From: Flabesymbios commensalis
Taxonomy: Eukaryota > Annelida > Polychaeta > Terebellida > Flabelligeridae
Length of the DNA: 64,000 bases
Direction: 5' to 3'
Assembly (NCBI GenBank): GCA_964017125.1
Contig: OZ024909.1
Span: 76,603,331-76,667,330, forward strand
Shown: one piece after another, positions 18,973 to 31,499 of the stretch
How positions within the stretch are numbered: position 1 is the first letter of the stretch
Layout: every line of letters starts with the position of its first letter
Position numbers and translations under genes: made by a program
The notes under the pieces: model-generated
The model's input: only the letters and a program-made list of their open reading frames with translations
Databases searched by the model: none
Told to the model about the DNA's origin: nothing

Positions 18973-21900
18973 ATGGTTAGATTGTCAAAGATTGCTAGGT
19001 TGGTAAAAAGTCGGACTGAAGAACATGAACACTATTGACGGGAATGTGCCTGGTTTTTTGAAAATAAGTACACGCAAGTATATTTAAACATAAAAATGAA
19101 CACAAAAATGATAGAAACGTGTTTTATCAGTGATTGGCATCCACTTTTAATGATGGGGAGAGGGGTCTAAGGAGAAAATAAAACTTGGTGTGAGACTGTC
19201 CTGGTTTGTAGTTTTGCCAGAAGAACTGCTGAATTTTAATAGTTTTTCATACGTGTTTAAGTTAATAATCATATAGTTAAATCGTACACATGGGATACCT
19301 GCTGTTGGTTAAGACCATTTTTAAAACGTTTTACAATGGCATTAAGCAAGAATGTGAAGGGACCATTTCCCACATCTTAAATCTCTATATTTTTTTCCTT
19401 TAGTGAAAATATCGCTACAGGGAATCCCGAAGACGAATCTATGCAATACCAGATTTCTGACAGGAAACATTTAAATTTAGGAATGTTGTCAAACATGAGA
19501 AAAGCTGAAACGAAGAAAGTATTGTTAGAGCACTTTGTAGACGATGGTAAATTAAAAGAGTCTGTGATAAATGAGTTTGAAGTCGGTATGCCTTCGTCTG
19601 ATTTAAAGGAAGTTCAGCTTGCTAAATTAAAGTATGTAAATGAATTGGCTACTAAGCATATCAGGTTAGTCCCTAAATTTTACGAGGACGATGTTGATAT
19701 GTATTTTGTAATGATTGAGAAAGTAGCTCACAGTTTAAATCGGCCTAAAGATAAGTGGGTGTTGTTATTGCAGTGTTTAAAAAGTGTTTTAACAGGCAAA
19801 GCACAGCAGACTTACTCTGCCTTATCTATAACCGCATATGAAAGTTATTTAAAAAGTTATGTAAAAGAAGCTATTAAAAAGGCCTATGAGTAGGTACCTG
19901 AAGCGTACCGCCAGCAGTTTCATGAGCTGAAAAGAAAGGAAGGTTTAACTTACGTTGAATATTCCCGTGATAAAGAAACATTATTTGACAGGTGGTCTGT
20001 TTCAAGAGAAGTGGGTGCAAATTTTGAAAATCTAAAACAATTTGTTTTGGTAGAAGAGTTCAAAAGGAGCATACCTAGTGACATCCATACTTATCTCAAT
20101 GAGAAGGAAGTCACAACGCTCCATGATGCTGCAGTTGTAGCAGATGATTAAGCTCTTACTCATAAATCAAATCAAGTCAAATCTGGAGTGTTTTCTCAAA
20201 AGAAGACTAGTCATGTGTGGGCTAGTAACCAAACTAATAATACAGAGCATAAAATGGGGCAGCCACATGCAAAACAATCTGAAAATAAAACTGATAGTAA
20301 GCCTAAAAATAATGCTACTTTATCTGCTGGTTGTTGGTATTGTAAAGATCCACGTCACCCCGGAGCTAGGTGTCAAGCTTGGATCACACCAGGTAGACCA
20401 TCCACAAAGGCAGCCGGCCATATAATAAAAGGAGATGCATGTAATATATATTTTTTTTTTAATTAAATGAACCACCGAACACATCTCTTCAAATACTGAA
20501 TGAATACTCACCTTTTATGTCAAAGGGTAGGGTCTATAGCAAAGGCTCGCAATGTCACAATTGATATCCTATGGGACACTGGAGCGTCTCAAACCTGCTT
20601 TTACGTAAGGTAACACCCCGTCTGACCGACCTCGATACAAAAGAAAGTATACTTGTCAAAGGTATTGTTGGTGAATTTGTCAGCATACCATGTGTTGAAG
20701 TACAATTAGTCACAAATCTTGTCAATGGATCTGTTAAGGTTAGTTGATTCTTTATCTATAGAAGGGGTTGACATGCTGATGGAAAATGATTTGGCTGGGG
20801 GCAAAGTGACCATAACTTCTCATATGACCTCTATACCCATGTCCGCCGAATCCACTGAAACGGTTGATGATAATCTAAATGATATGTTTCCATCATGTAT
20901 TACTGCTAGAGTTCAGAAAAAAAAGAGTGCTATTCAAATGATTTTTTTTTATTTAAGTGAAACATTTTTAGGAAATTTAAATGATGATGATGAATCGGCT
21001 GAGGCTGATATTAGTGTAGCAACTTCTCAAGACACTAATATAAATGAAATTCCCGAAGAGTCTTCTGATACATTTACAGGTGTAACTGGCCATGTTATAA
21101 ATCGCTCTAGACTAATTTCAGCTCAAAAAGGTGACCCGGCTCTCGCTCGCCTCAATAAGAGGGCGATAAATGAAAATGAAGCTCTTTCATGATAAAGATT
21201 GGGATATTGGACTACCATTATTACTATGCGAGGCAGCATACAGGAATGCTTAGGTTTTTCACCGTTTGAAATCGCCTTTGGTCATAACGTTAGAGGCCCG
21301 TTGAAAATTATAAAAGAAAAATGGCTAAACTCTAATGATGAAACTGATCTCTTGAGCTATATCACCACGTTTAAATAAAAGCTTGTTGGTGCATGTGATT
21401 TGGCAAAGGATTACTCATTCACAACAAGATGAAATTCAGGAGTTAGTTTTGAAATATAGATATTTGTTCTCAGATGTCCCAGGTAGAACAAATGCTGTAT
21501 TCCATGACATTGAACTACTCTGTGATACTCCCAGTAAACAACATGCTTATAGAGTAAGTCCTCAAAAGCAAGAGGTAATGAAAAAAGAAATCAAATATAT
21601 GTTAGAAAAAAATATTATTGAGAAAGGTAGTAGTGCTTGGTCTTCAACATGTATATTAGTGCCTAAACCAGACAAGTCTTTTCGTTTTTGCACGGATTTC
21701 AGACGTGTCAATAGTATTACCAAAACGGACACTTTTCCCATCCATAGAGAGGATGATTGTATTGACCGAATTGGGCACGTGAAATACGTTGCAAAATTTG
21801 ATATGTTAAAAGGCTACTGGCAGGCCCCTAACAGAAAAGGCCAAGGAAATTACAGCTTTCACAATCCCAAGTGGCTTATATAGATATCAAGTTATGGAAT

Positions 21901-22835
21901 TCGGTTTAAAAAACGCTGGTGCCACTTTTCAGAGACTCTCAAACGAGGTTGTAGACAGTTTAGAAGATACTGACGTCTATGTTGATGATATTATTGTGTA
22001 CAGTAATGACTGGGGATCACACATAATAGCAATTACTGCACTGTTTGTAAGACTGACAATGTCTGGTCTGACAGTTAATTTAGTTAAAAGTGATTTTGGG
22101 CAAGCAACTGTTTCATACCTCGGGCATGTTGTTGGTTGTGGTCAAGTTGCCCCACTAAAAGCTGAGGTTGAATCAATAAATAATTTCCCAACTCCAACCT
22201 GTAAAAAAATCATTAAAGTCATTCTTAGGATTAGCAAGTTTTTACAGAATATTCTGCATAAATTTCTTTGATGTAGCGTTGCCATTGACAAACCTGTTGA
22301 AAAAAATGTGAAATATGAATGGTCAGAAGAATGCAACAGAGCTTTCAGTCAAATGAAAGCTATGTTAGTCGGTGTTCCAGTACTCACAGCACCGGATTTT
22401 AGAAAGATATTCTGTAAAAACCTGCTAATCCTAAGAATGGCATTATTGATTTTTTTACAGGTTGGAGTTGGGAAATTATTTATTGACTCAACCTTAGCTA
22501 TTAGTGGGGCAAGTGCCAGTGATGTGGGTATATATTAAACATCCTGTAGCATTTTTCTCACGAAAGCTTAATTCTCATGAAAAAAAATATTCAACGATAG
22601 AGAAAGAGGCGCTGGCATTACTAACATCACCACAACATTTTGAAGTGTATGTAGGTGATTCTAGTGAGCCCACGGTTGTGTATTCTGATCAAAACCTCTC
22701 ACATTTGTGACAAAAATGAAAGGTAAAAACAATATTGTTGCTGATACTTTGTCACGAATAGTGTAATGTGATTATTACATACATCAATGTTGTATTATCC
22801 AATAGTTGTTGTGTGTGTCAGACAGAATATCTATT

Positions 22836-23720
22836 GTGTCTTCATGTGTTAAACGGACCAGATAATTTACAATCTTCATTGTGTCTTCAAGTGTTAAACG
22901 GACCAGATAAGTTAACATTTTCATTGTGTCTTCATGTGGTAAACGGACCAGATAAGTTACAATTTTCATTGTGTCTTCGTGTGTTAAACGGACCAGATAA
23001 TTTACAATCTTCATTCTGTCTTCAAGTGTTAAACGGACCAGATAAGTTAACATTTTCATTGTGTCTTCATGTGGTAAACGGACCAGATAAGTTACAATTT
23101 TCATTGTGTCTTCGTGTGTTAAACGGACCAGATAAGTTACAATTTTCATTGTGTCTTCATGTGGTAAACGGACCAGATAAGCTACAATTTTCATTGTGTC
23201 TTCGTGTGTTAAACGGACCAGATAATTTACAATCTTCATTGTGTCTTCAAGTGTTAAACGGACCAGATAAGCTACAATTTTCATTGTGTCTTCATGTGGT
23301 AAACGGACCATATAAGTTACAATTTTCATTGTGTCTTCGTGTGTTAAACGGACCAGATAATTTACAATCTTCATTGTGTCTTCAAGTGTTAAACGGACCA
23401 GATAAGTTAACATTTTCATTGTGTCTTCATGTGGTAAACGAACCAGATAAGTTAACATTTACATTGTGTCTTCATGTGGTAAACGGACCATATAAGTTAC
23501 AATTTTCATTGTGTCTTCGTGTGTTAAACGGACCAGATAAGTTACAATCTTTATTGTGTTCTCGTGTGTTAAACGGACCAGATAAGTTACAATTTTTATT
23601 GTGTCTTCATGTGTTAAACGGACCAGATAAGTTACAATCTTCATTGTGTCTTCATGTGTTAAACATACCAGATGACAGTCTTCATTATTGTGTCTTCAAG
23701 TGTTAAACGACCAAATTATT
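22836..23720. repeat. 45-bp minisatellite inside the LTR element
   Basis: About 19 units such as 'ttgtgtcttcatgtgttaaa' followed by 'cggaccagataagttacaattttca', 45 bp apart (for example 22851 to 22896). Alternating variants (tcatgtggt, tcaagtgtt, tcgtgtgtt) form a higher-order pattern of two to four units. Because 45 is divisible by three, long frames stay open on both strands; I regard these as by-products, not as genes. Confidence 0.93.
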
Positions 23721-23867
23721 TACAATCTTTATTGTGACTTCATGTGTTGAGCGAGCAGGTTATTCAGAATCTACATTGTGTCTTCATGTGTCATAATCGG
23801 GTCATCATTGTGAATTGTGTACGATAAAAAGGGTCAGTGGACACTTTTGCTTTTAAGGGGTGAGGGA

Positions 23868-24411
23868 TGTGATGACCCCTCATTCCAGACCCACTCACTG
23901 ACCAGCGGTAATCTCCTCTTCTACACCCCCTCACTGACCAGCACGCATGCTTGACCGCAGATACAGGCGCAGCCAGCAGAACACCTAGCTCTTTCTGGCC
24001 AAGCGCTTGATGAAGACACTGTGTGGCTCTATAATAATCGTGCAGTGTGTGCATAACATTAAGCCTACTAGGCCTACATGAACATGATGAAATGAACGTA
24101 AGAACAATAATGAACAGATTGGTGGCATCGTCCAGTGTGCTTCAGACAGACACTCAGACTTCAGACAATACAATGCTAAATTCATCTTAATAGACCATTT
24201 TTCACCTAGATCTACCAATATGAAAGTCTGAATTGAACGTTATCATGTGTATTTCACATCCACCCTGTAATGCCATTTTCACCCCGTGTCCACACCTATT
24301 ATATATAAATATGGTTTTGTTTTATCACCAGTCACCAGTCTTATTCTCGTCTCTCCTATTTTTATCTATTTGTCGCCGTCCAGAACTGCCTTTCCATCTC
24401 GGGTCGTAACA
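23868..24411 (+). repeat. 3' LTR of the Gypsy fossil
   Basis: It begins TGTGATGACCCC right after the purine tract AAGGGGTGAGGGA and ends GGGTCGTAACA, giving the TG...CA borders expected of an LTR. It has a TATA box-like 'tatatataaatatgg' near 24300. Length 544 bp. Confidence 0.8.
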
Positions 24412-25335
24412 AATGCAAATTACGGGAATCACAATACACACAGTAGATAGACCCAAGGATAAAGACCCATGAAGGCTCTCTCAAGTCACACGATCTTTGC
24501 TGAAATGTCACTGAAATGTTATCAGGCAAACGTCGAGTCAGTGACTAGTTGGCTATATCAAATGTAGGCCTAATAACGAAACAATCGTACTTTGCAAGTA
24601 GATTACAAGATGTAACGAGGACACAAAACACAATTTAATTATTTAAATTTCCTTGGTTCAATTAGTCTCACATATTTTAAATTCTACTTTTGAGCGAAAC
24701 TAATGTATAGAAATTAATATCACCAAATACCAGTTTAATTTAAGAAGCGGAGTTAGACTGATTCTCAATAATGAAATGCAGATGTAACAGGACACCAATT
24801 CGTTATTTATGTACTTGGTCCTCTGCTTGAATTTACACTTTTAAAGAATATAAGCCTATATTTTCTGTTACTGAACCAAAGATGTTTGCCTCTTAATCTT
24901 AAATAGTTAGACATTGTATTTTGTTCCTTAATCAAACATTTTATGATTTGGTGTCCGTTGTTACATCTCGATTGGACAACTTACACACACGGTGTAACTA
25001 ATGTTTGACTTTTTTGCACTGTAAGATGTGTAAATGGTTATTTTACTGTTTCTGCCAGTTCGTAACATATGGTAATATTTTATGAACAAATGTGGACAGA
25101 AAAGCTATCAGCACGAGTGATATAACAGCTGAATACGACATAGAAAAACTCATGTCATCCTTGTTACATCTCATAGAAATTTAGTTCGTGAAGATTGTAA
25201 AACGTTGTATAATTTTTTGTTAATTACGTGGCAACATAGCGTGGCTTTGCTGATTTGATGGGAGAAACGTAGGGAGTTTATTACTGATAATACGATGCCA
25301 ATCTAGTAGCAAGTGCATGGCTTTACTCACAATAC
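24412..25335. other. AT-rich DNA without recognised feature
   Basis: I see no exon, repeat border or RNA gene. Phrases such as 'ttgttacatctc' and 'gatgtaac' recur loosely, but not as a definable repeat. Confidence 0.4.
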
Positions 25336-25340
25336 TTGGG

Positions 25341-25391
25341 GTAGTCGTATTATGGCAATCGTTTTAGAAACGATTGCCATAATACGACTAC
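25341..25391. repeat. Perfect 24-bp inverted repeat with 3-base loop
   Basis: The arm 25341-25364 (starting gtagtcgtattatggcaatc) is exactly complementary to 25368-25391, with only 'tag' between. No mismatch is present. It is not related to the MITE families in this window. Confidence 0.95.
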
Positions 25392-26055
25392 AGTCTTCGT
25401 AGTTTCCGAGGTAAACCTGGCATGTTAGATTTATTAACTGGCCTTTGTGACCTATTGGTGACAGGCGTGTTAACAGCGTGATACTGTGCAGGCTGCTGCT
25501 CATCTCACACACACAGTGCATGACTAGTGTGTATCGCCGCTCAACACTTTTCGCACACTGACAACTGTTCGCCGGTATTGGTATAACGTAGCCGAATTGC
25601 ATCCTGACAGAGGCAGACTTAGTTGTTTCCACACTAGAGTGAGAATATATCGTTGGGAAGGCGAGATGGGCTCATCTCAGCACAAGTCACCATATCACTG
25701 GAGTATTTTTGAAATAAATAATTTCGGACTGACCCTGCGTGAAAAAAATTCTTTACACCAAGAACTGCTCTATATAAACGGGTTGAAATATATAATTTGT
25801 CCACCACAAAAAGACCAGCCCCCCCCCCGTGGAGATCGAATGGTGGCCCCTGAGCACGGACAACCAGACAACTGCACCACAGATTTGGCATAACTTATAC
25901 CCTTGTGAAAATCTCTTCTTTATTCATGTAGGCCTACACGTCAGATGTAAGCACTACAATAATATGAGCCTACACATCGACATGTAATATTGCAGCATGT
26001 AGGCTACAATCACATGACTGATAGAACAACAATATGTATGAAGGTGTGGTAGATT

Positions 26056-26090
26056 ACCCAGCAAACACAAAACAGTAACCCACAGTTGGG
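26056..26090. mobile_element. Family C MITE end
   Basis: CCCAGCAAACACAAAACAGT followed by 'acccacagttgggtt'. Only one end is visible. Confidence 0.45.
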
Positions 26091-26409
26091 TTAAAGACCG
26101 AGTTTCACTGTGTGACACGGTGACCCCCATGCACGCGACCTGATGAAAATACGGTCGTTAAATACTTTGTCTGTCATCACGGAGACTGGGGGTACTCTGA
26201 CTGATAAGCGGCCAGCATAACACAAATAGAGCCGGGAGCCGCCGGGATCGTGGGACGACTGTAACCTGGTAACAGCATACATGTATCATACCAGAAATAT
26301 CTCTTATCTATTTCTGATCATAGCAAATACACAGCGAAGAAACAGGCAAACTCGTTTCCTACACATTTATGTCGTTCCAGAGTTATTCAGGAAATATAGA
26401 TGGGTGCTA

Positions 26410-26517
26410 GTAAACACGAGCCATTGCCCCAATGCTGGATCGATGTTGGCCCACTGTTTACGGCGTTGGCCCACCATTGAACCAGCATTAGATCAATGTT
26501 TCTTATACACTGGGGTG
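26410..26517. mobile_element. Family C palindromic MITE
   Basis: 'gtaaacacgagccattgccc' at the left, core 'ggcccactgtttacggcgtt', right end 'atcaatgtttcttatacact' plus GGG. Arms are diverged but in the right order. Confidence 0.65.
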
Positions 26518-26529
26518 ATAACAAGAGGC

Positions 26530-28240
26530 TGTTATAATAAAGTGTAAATAATTTATATTCTCCTGATTATGAACATGCTATAAACGTGCTACTAAAAATC
26601 AAATAATTTGCTATATCTTGATTATTCTAACGTACGTTTACAGATCAGATGGCCACAGCTCAACGCCCGCGACAGTTCACTTTAGAAGTTAACAGTTATT
26701 ATAGAGCCTGCTGTTTTAGTGTAGTGGTGAAAGTATACACTTTTTTTATTAGTTTATATAATTACACTGTCACTTTTGCACACATTCATATAAAAAACCC
26801 ATACCTTCAGATAAAGCTCAAAAAAAGTTAGATAACAATGGGAAAAGACAAGGCATGACAAGACAATAAGTTTATTAGTGGGTTTCAAAAAGAAAGTCAG
26901 GACTAATACCAAGCATTACCAATTTGTTTGTTCAATTAAAACTCAATTGCATACATAGTATTAATTATATAATTGACGGGCAAATACCACGAACACATAG
27001 TTATTGAAGATTTGTCATAGCTATGTCTTAATAAACAAAGCTAAGTTCTTGATCATTTTTTTCAAAGTTATCAAAGCATACATTTCCATTGTCGATGACC
27101 GTGCGGTAAATAGCTAGCATGGTCTCTCGCTCTGTCTTTCTTTATATACATTTGCAAATTAACAACTAGTGGAGCTCGTCACCATTATCATATCATCACA
27201 AAATAGCTGCTCTTGCTGCACACTATTTCTGGCGCCAAATTATACTTTTGCATTGTTGCAATAGCAAAAAATCCCGGCAAAAATTCTGCTGACATTGTGT
27301 ATCCACTGCTTTATATATTCACACATTTACATGTTTTCTAATTGAACGTTTACCATATGTTTACTTGGTAGTTATAACATCAACTATTCCAAATACATAA
27401 TCATTGTCTGTTCCAAATATTAAAATTTTGTTCAAATCAACAGTTTTTTCTACAAACATCAGCAGAATATTATCATAAGATATATATACAGTTATACGTA
27501 ATATTTGCGAGATTTTCCATAGCATATATCTGAGATCACATTATTATTTTTGTTGACTACCTCTTAATCGAATCGAAGTTGACACTAACAACCATATGAT
27601 ACGTCATCATCCCCGGTGTGTTAACCATTGAATGACAAAACTCACAGTCACTGTCATACACACAGCAGACATAATTATTAGGCTCAGACATGATTGTTAT
27701 CGATCATGCATGTTATATATCAAAAATATATTTTAAATGTATTGATATTAAATAATAATTAATACTTTATTGTGCGTAACAAATACGCCTGCATCCACAC
27801 CATTGCATTCAATACCACTTTGCAACTTTATTTTTTGATTCTCTAAGTACTAAAGATCACCTATGTGTCTTGTTTGTTTTATTCCAAAAACAGTAGACAT
27901 CGTGTTTATTTGAATTAAAAAAGATGTGCCGTGAGGCTTGTATTGAAACAAATGTATTAAATCCAGCATATTTTTATTTTACATTCTGATAACACACTAA
28001 ACTATAATAACTGCAGATCATCTAATAGGCCTATTGACTGTACATGATAAAAATCCATCAACTCTCTGAACCAATATTCAAACCCCCACCCTTCTGAAAT
28101 ACATATTCCCACTGTAGGGGAGAGTTCCAAAGGGAAAAGTACAAGTGGATAGGCCCAAGGAGTCCAAAGGATCCATGCGGAGGTGGTTCAGGGGGAGCGG
28201 GCTTGACCTCTGTGACCTGGACCAGCCAGCGGTGAGGTGT
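26530..28240. other. AT-rich gene-poor stretch
   Basis: No protein-like frame, no tandem repeat and no known element end that I can support across these 1.7 kb. Confidence 0.4.
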
Positions 28241-28254
28241 AACCTGATACAGTT

Positions 28255-28385
28255 AGGTCACAAAGTTGTGCCAACGTAAAACAACATTGGGGTTTGGCCA
28301 TACATTGCCAACGTTAAAACAACTATGCACCAATGATGCCAGCATTAAAAGCATTAAAACTACCATAAACCGACCATTTATTACT
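28255..28385. repeat. Family C-like remnant
   Basis: 'ttgtgccaacgtaaaacaac', 'ggccatacattgccaacgtt' and repeated 'cattaaaa' phrases recall the arms of family C without clear ends. Confidence 0.35.
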
Positions 28386-28734
28386 TGAATGATGGCTTTG
28401 GTCCTCCCCAGACCCCCCATCACTACTCTTGTGGCGAGGTTACCTGCTACCATAACAGGAATAGGCCTACCCCAAGAATATTGCGAGATATTGGCAATGG
28501 TACTAAATCTGACATTCCACCGATTTATCAGGCGACAGTCCAATATTTCGTTAGGATCAACAACATTTCAACTGGGCTATATGGCTACAGCTTATTAGTG
28601 TTTTGTTTTAATATTAGTGCGCATATAGGCTCTAATATTTTTCGATTTGTTTTAAATATCATCATTAGCTCAAAGTGTTTGACATTAGGTCTCTCACGTG
28701 GGATGAATGGAGTTACCCAGAGGGAGTGATCCTT

Positions 28735-29081
28735 CCTATTGTTACTCTGGGGACTATCCGACCCGAGGATAGCGGAGCTGCGCGAAATGCCACAGAGTTT
28801 CATCATTAAATTGTACAGCGAAACTCAAGTCTCCGGCCGTCTGGGCATGTCTGGGGGTATATCCCCTAGACATGCCCAGAACCCCTTATCGGGCGAGCGA
28901 AGGAAAACGCTCTCAATAACCCACCATGCCCTATCACCCCCACCCTCACATCATCTGTACATCATTCATCTCATCAATTGACTACAACGTTTTTATCGTA
29001 TTATAATGTCACTTAAAAGACCTTTTGTGCCGAAAAGTGACGTAAAGCAATGATTTACTACTACTACTACTACTACATTAG
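28735..29081 (+). mobile_element. Retroposon 3' end with (TAC)n tail
   Basis: It shares 'ctattgttactctggggact', 'gtctgggcatgtctgggggt' and the final TAC run with the inverted copy at 7947-8222. The internal segment 'ggtatatcccctagacatgc' forms a small palindrome with the preceding 'gcatgtctgggggt'. Confidence 0.65.
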
Positions 29082-29477
29082 CTCAAAGTAGGTGGGTCAT
29101 TATTATTCGCTGAGTATACATTAGTGGGCGCACAATGCACTGTCATGCATATACGGCAGGCATGGTCAACGCTTACAGAAAATTGGTCCGACGCAATGTA
29201 AATATTATGGTTCAATGAAGCATAATTACCCAGCTGCTTAAATTTTAGGATACCATTGTTTTTGATAATAACGTTGTACCTGTTTTGAATATTCTGATTA
29301 CAATTAAAATATAATAATTTTATGTCACATCACATGTATTTTGAATAGTTAGGCTTAAATACGTCCGGCTGGTTTTCATCATATTATCGTCCATTGTTTA
29401 GTATTTCATTATATTTTCGCCAAAGAAATGTTACCTGTGATGTAAAGATGACACCGCCGGTGGTTTTAAAGATGTAT

Positions 29478-31495
29478 TGATGTAATAATAATAATAATAT
29501 ATTTATTTCAAGAGGGTAAACCCAATGAGCATAATGTGCCAATGGTCCTTGGGGCTCTCAAACATTCAAATGTAAATTCTAATTAAACAATTAAAAAATA
29601 ATGTTTGTATAATTAACACAATGAGCAGGGCTGTTCCATTTCAACTGGGGTCTCGTGTCACTGTTGTACAAGAGGGTACACCACCTACCAATCCCGAAGC
29701 TGAGCAGTGAGTTACAACAATGTCAAGCAGTACTTGGGGTATTACGAGCTGGTGACCAATTGGCACAGTTACTATCAAAATGCTAAGTCGGCTGACATTC
29801 TCTGTGATGTCGGAATGTTTTTTTTATATCACAACATCGGCTGTTGTATGTTAACACTATTTTATATTGTGCCATATCTCTTAGTATTTTATTGTGCAGG
29901 TTTATGCATATTTAAGGCGAGGTACACAGTGATTCATGAAAATAGGCAATGTAGGCTTCACTAAAGGGCATTGTTTTGAGAGACATTTTGAACTTATGCT
30001 CGTCGGTCACGTCTCTTATTTCTGGTGACAGACCATCCCATGCATGAGGGGCTGCTACGGCAAATGCCCGATCTCCAAAAGCATTTGTAGCAAACCACAG
30101 TTGTATGAGAAGGTTGTGCTTGGCTCGCCTTCTAGAATATATCGACTGCTGCTTTTTAATCAGTTCGCAGAGGTAAGACTAGGCATAACTGAGAAAGGCT
30201 TTGAATGTCAAAAGCAAGAGTTTGTATGTCACTCGTTTACTACTAAACTGGCAGCTAGTAGAGCTTCATTAGCACGGGGGTGGTGTGTTCACGAGATGGT
30301 GTGCATGTGATGAGACGGGCCGCTGAATTTAGCACTCACTACAATTTGGCTATTGGATATTACAGAAGCTCATAGCATATAGAGTTGTAGCACTTAGCCA
30401 AAGCACGATAAGACAAGGGACTGCCCAAGTGTCTGTACTGCTTCAAATATGAGGTAGCGCCTTATCTGACGGATATTCCTAAGCCAGAAAAAACATGTCT
30501 GACACATTTTAATTATCTGCTTCTATATACCCATCCTGTTATCAAACACTACCATACACCTATGTTTCTGGCAGCAGAAGTTAAAGTTATCTCAAAAAAC
30601 TTGAATAGGCTGAATAGTAATCTTACTAGAATTAGCAGATGACAGTATTAGTAGGTATTCCATATTGTCATAGTTTACCTTTAATATGTGTAGCGCCATC
30701 TATGTTCTGAAATCAGTGATACATGCCCCGATTTTAATGTTATTTAAAATTTATAGTGCTTTAATTGGCACAGTGTATTGCGTAAATAACACAGGGCCTA
30801 ATACCGATCCCTGAGGTACTTCATGTTTCAAATGCAGGGTTTCTGCCAGGTGGGGGGAGGGGGGTCTAGATGTGTCCTGACCCCCCTCTTATCACCACAG
30901 GGGGGGGGGGATATCCTCCCTTTTTGGCAAGGAAGATGAAAATATATTCCAGATTTTGCTGTCATTTCAGCTAAATTAGGCCATTTTAAGCACTTAAATG
31001 TAAAATTCTGATTTTTGTTTCTCCTCGGAGAAGACCCCCAGACCCCCAGACCCTTACCCCTTTAGAACATCAAACATTCCTGGCGGAAACCCTGAAATGT
31101 ACTTAAAATTATTTATTTAATTAATTTAATTCAAATTAATTTAATTTAAAATTGATTATTAATCTCTGTGAGGTTGTGCGTTTAATACTGATGGACTGAT
31201 AGCGGTCTTCCAGATAAGATTGGAACCACTCTAGGGCCATACTTGTTATACCGATGTCAGATAGCCTCTTGAGAATGAGGCGATGGTATATGGTATCAAA
31301 GGCAGCCGACAGGTCTGGGAGGACCAACATGGCTGCATTATTTTTATCGACTGTCATTAGCAGGTCATTAGAAACTCCCAGCAGAACTGTTTCTGCACTA
31401 TGAAGAGGACGATAGGCAGATTGGTGAGAATCATTTTGATTGGTAGATAAGTCTTTTTAGAACCACGCGTTCAAGAACTTTGGATATGTGGTATT
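29478..31495 (-). pseudogene. L2/CR1-like LINE remnant
   Basis: On the minus strand, from 5' to 3': a reverse transcriptase segment with HQSAYRPLHSAETVLL and then LPDLSAAFDTIYHRLILKRL and 'WFQSYLEDRYQSI' (about 31450 to 31150); an EVPQGSVLGPVLFTQYTVP motif (about 30830 to 30760); the C-terminal motif GDRAFAVAAPHAWDGLSPEI followed by 'FKMSLKTMPF' (about 30085 to 29965); and a 3' end at (TTA)n near 29480. Order and spacing fit one element. The frame is broken in several places and the segment between the VPQ motif and the C-terminus is too decayed to read. A 260-bp MITE is inserted between the first two segments, together with an AT-rich expansion. Confidence 0.8.
30835..31094. mobile_element. 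260-bp MITE inside the LINE
   Basis: It starts CAGGGTTTCTGCCAGG and ends CCTGGCGGAAACCCTG, about 15 bp of inverted ends with one mismatch. 'aaatg' stands on both sides (30830-30834 and 31095-31099) as a likely target duplication. It has a G-run near its left end and no ORF. Confidence 0.85.
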
Positions 31496-31499
31496 AACT

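Larger units (their letters stand above)
19400..24411 (+). mobile_element. Ty3/Gypsy LTR retrotransposon, broken fossil (Gmr1-like order)
   Basis: Recognisable parts in order: gag with a 'VPKFYEDDVDMYF...GKAQQTYSAL' block (from about 19441); a CCHC zinc knuckle around 20335-20375 (CWYCKDPRHPGARC); a protease-like LWDTGASQT near 20570; an integrase-end piece CLGFSPFEIAFGHNVRGPLK near 21250; reverse transcriptase (about 21400-22270, with YVDDIIVYS); RNase H (about 22310-22710) ending KGKNNIVADTLSR; a 45-bp minisatellite; a purine tract; and the 3' LTR at 23868-24411. No matching 5' LTR was recognised upstream. It is a dead copy with many breaks (roughly ten). Integrase before reverse transcriptase is unlike most Ty3/Gypsy elements but known for the Gmr1-like group of deuterostomes. 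Age is uncertain because a second LTR is lacking for comparison. Confidence 0.88.

Noticed and set aside
22768-23706. 312-codon repeat protein, with a 224-codon frame opposite
   Set aside because: The 45-bp minisatellite keeps frames open on both strands; nothing suggests translation, and it lies inside a retroelement fossil.
25597-25893. 98-codon frame with apparent normal composition
   Set aside because: No signal, domain, splice context or repeat-family match; a minus-strand frame of similar length overlaps it.
29640-29710. 5S rRNA-like segment ('caccacctaccaatcccgaagctgagcag')
   Set aside because: Only a short stretch resembles 5S rRNA; it lies in the 3' part of the LINE remnant and lacks the rest of the gene.
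30630-30660. 'LADDS' resembling the YADD motif of reverse transcriptase on the + strand
   Set aside because: It is on the strand opposite to the surrounding LINE and has no supporting neighbours, so probably chance.
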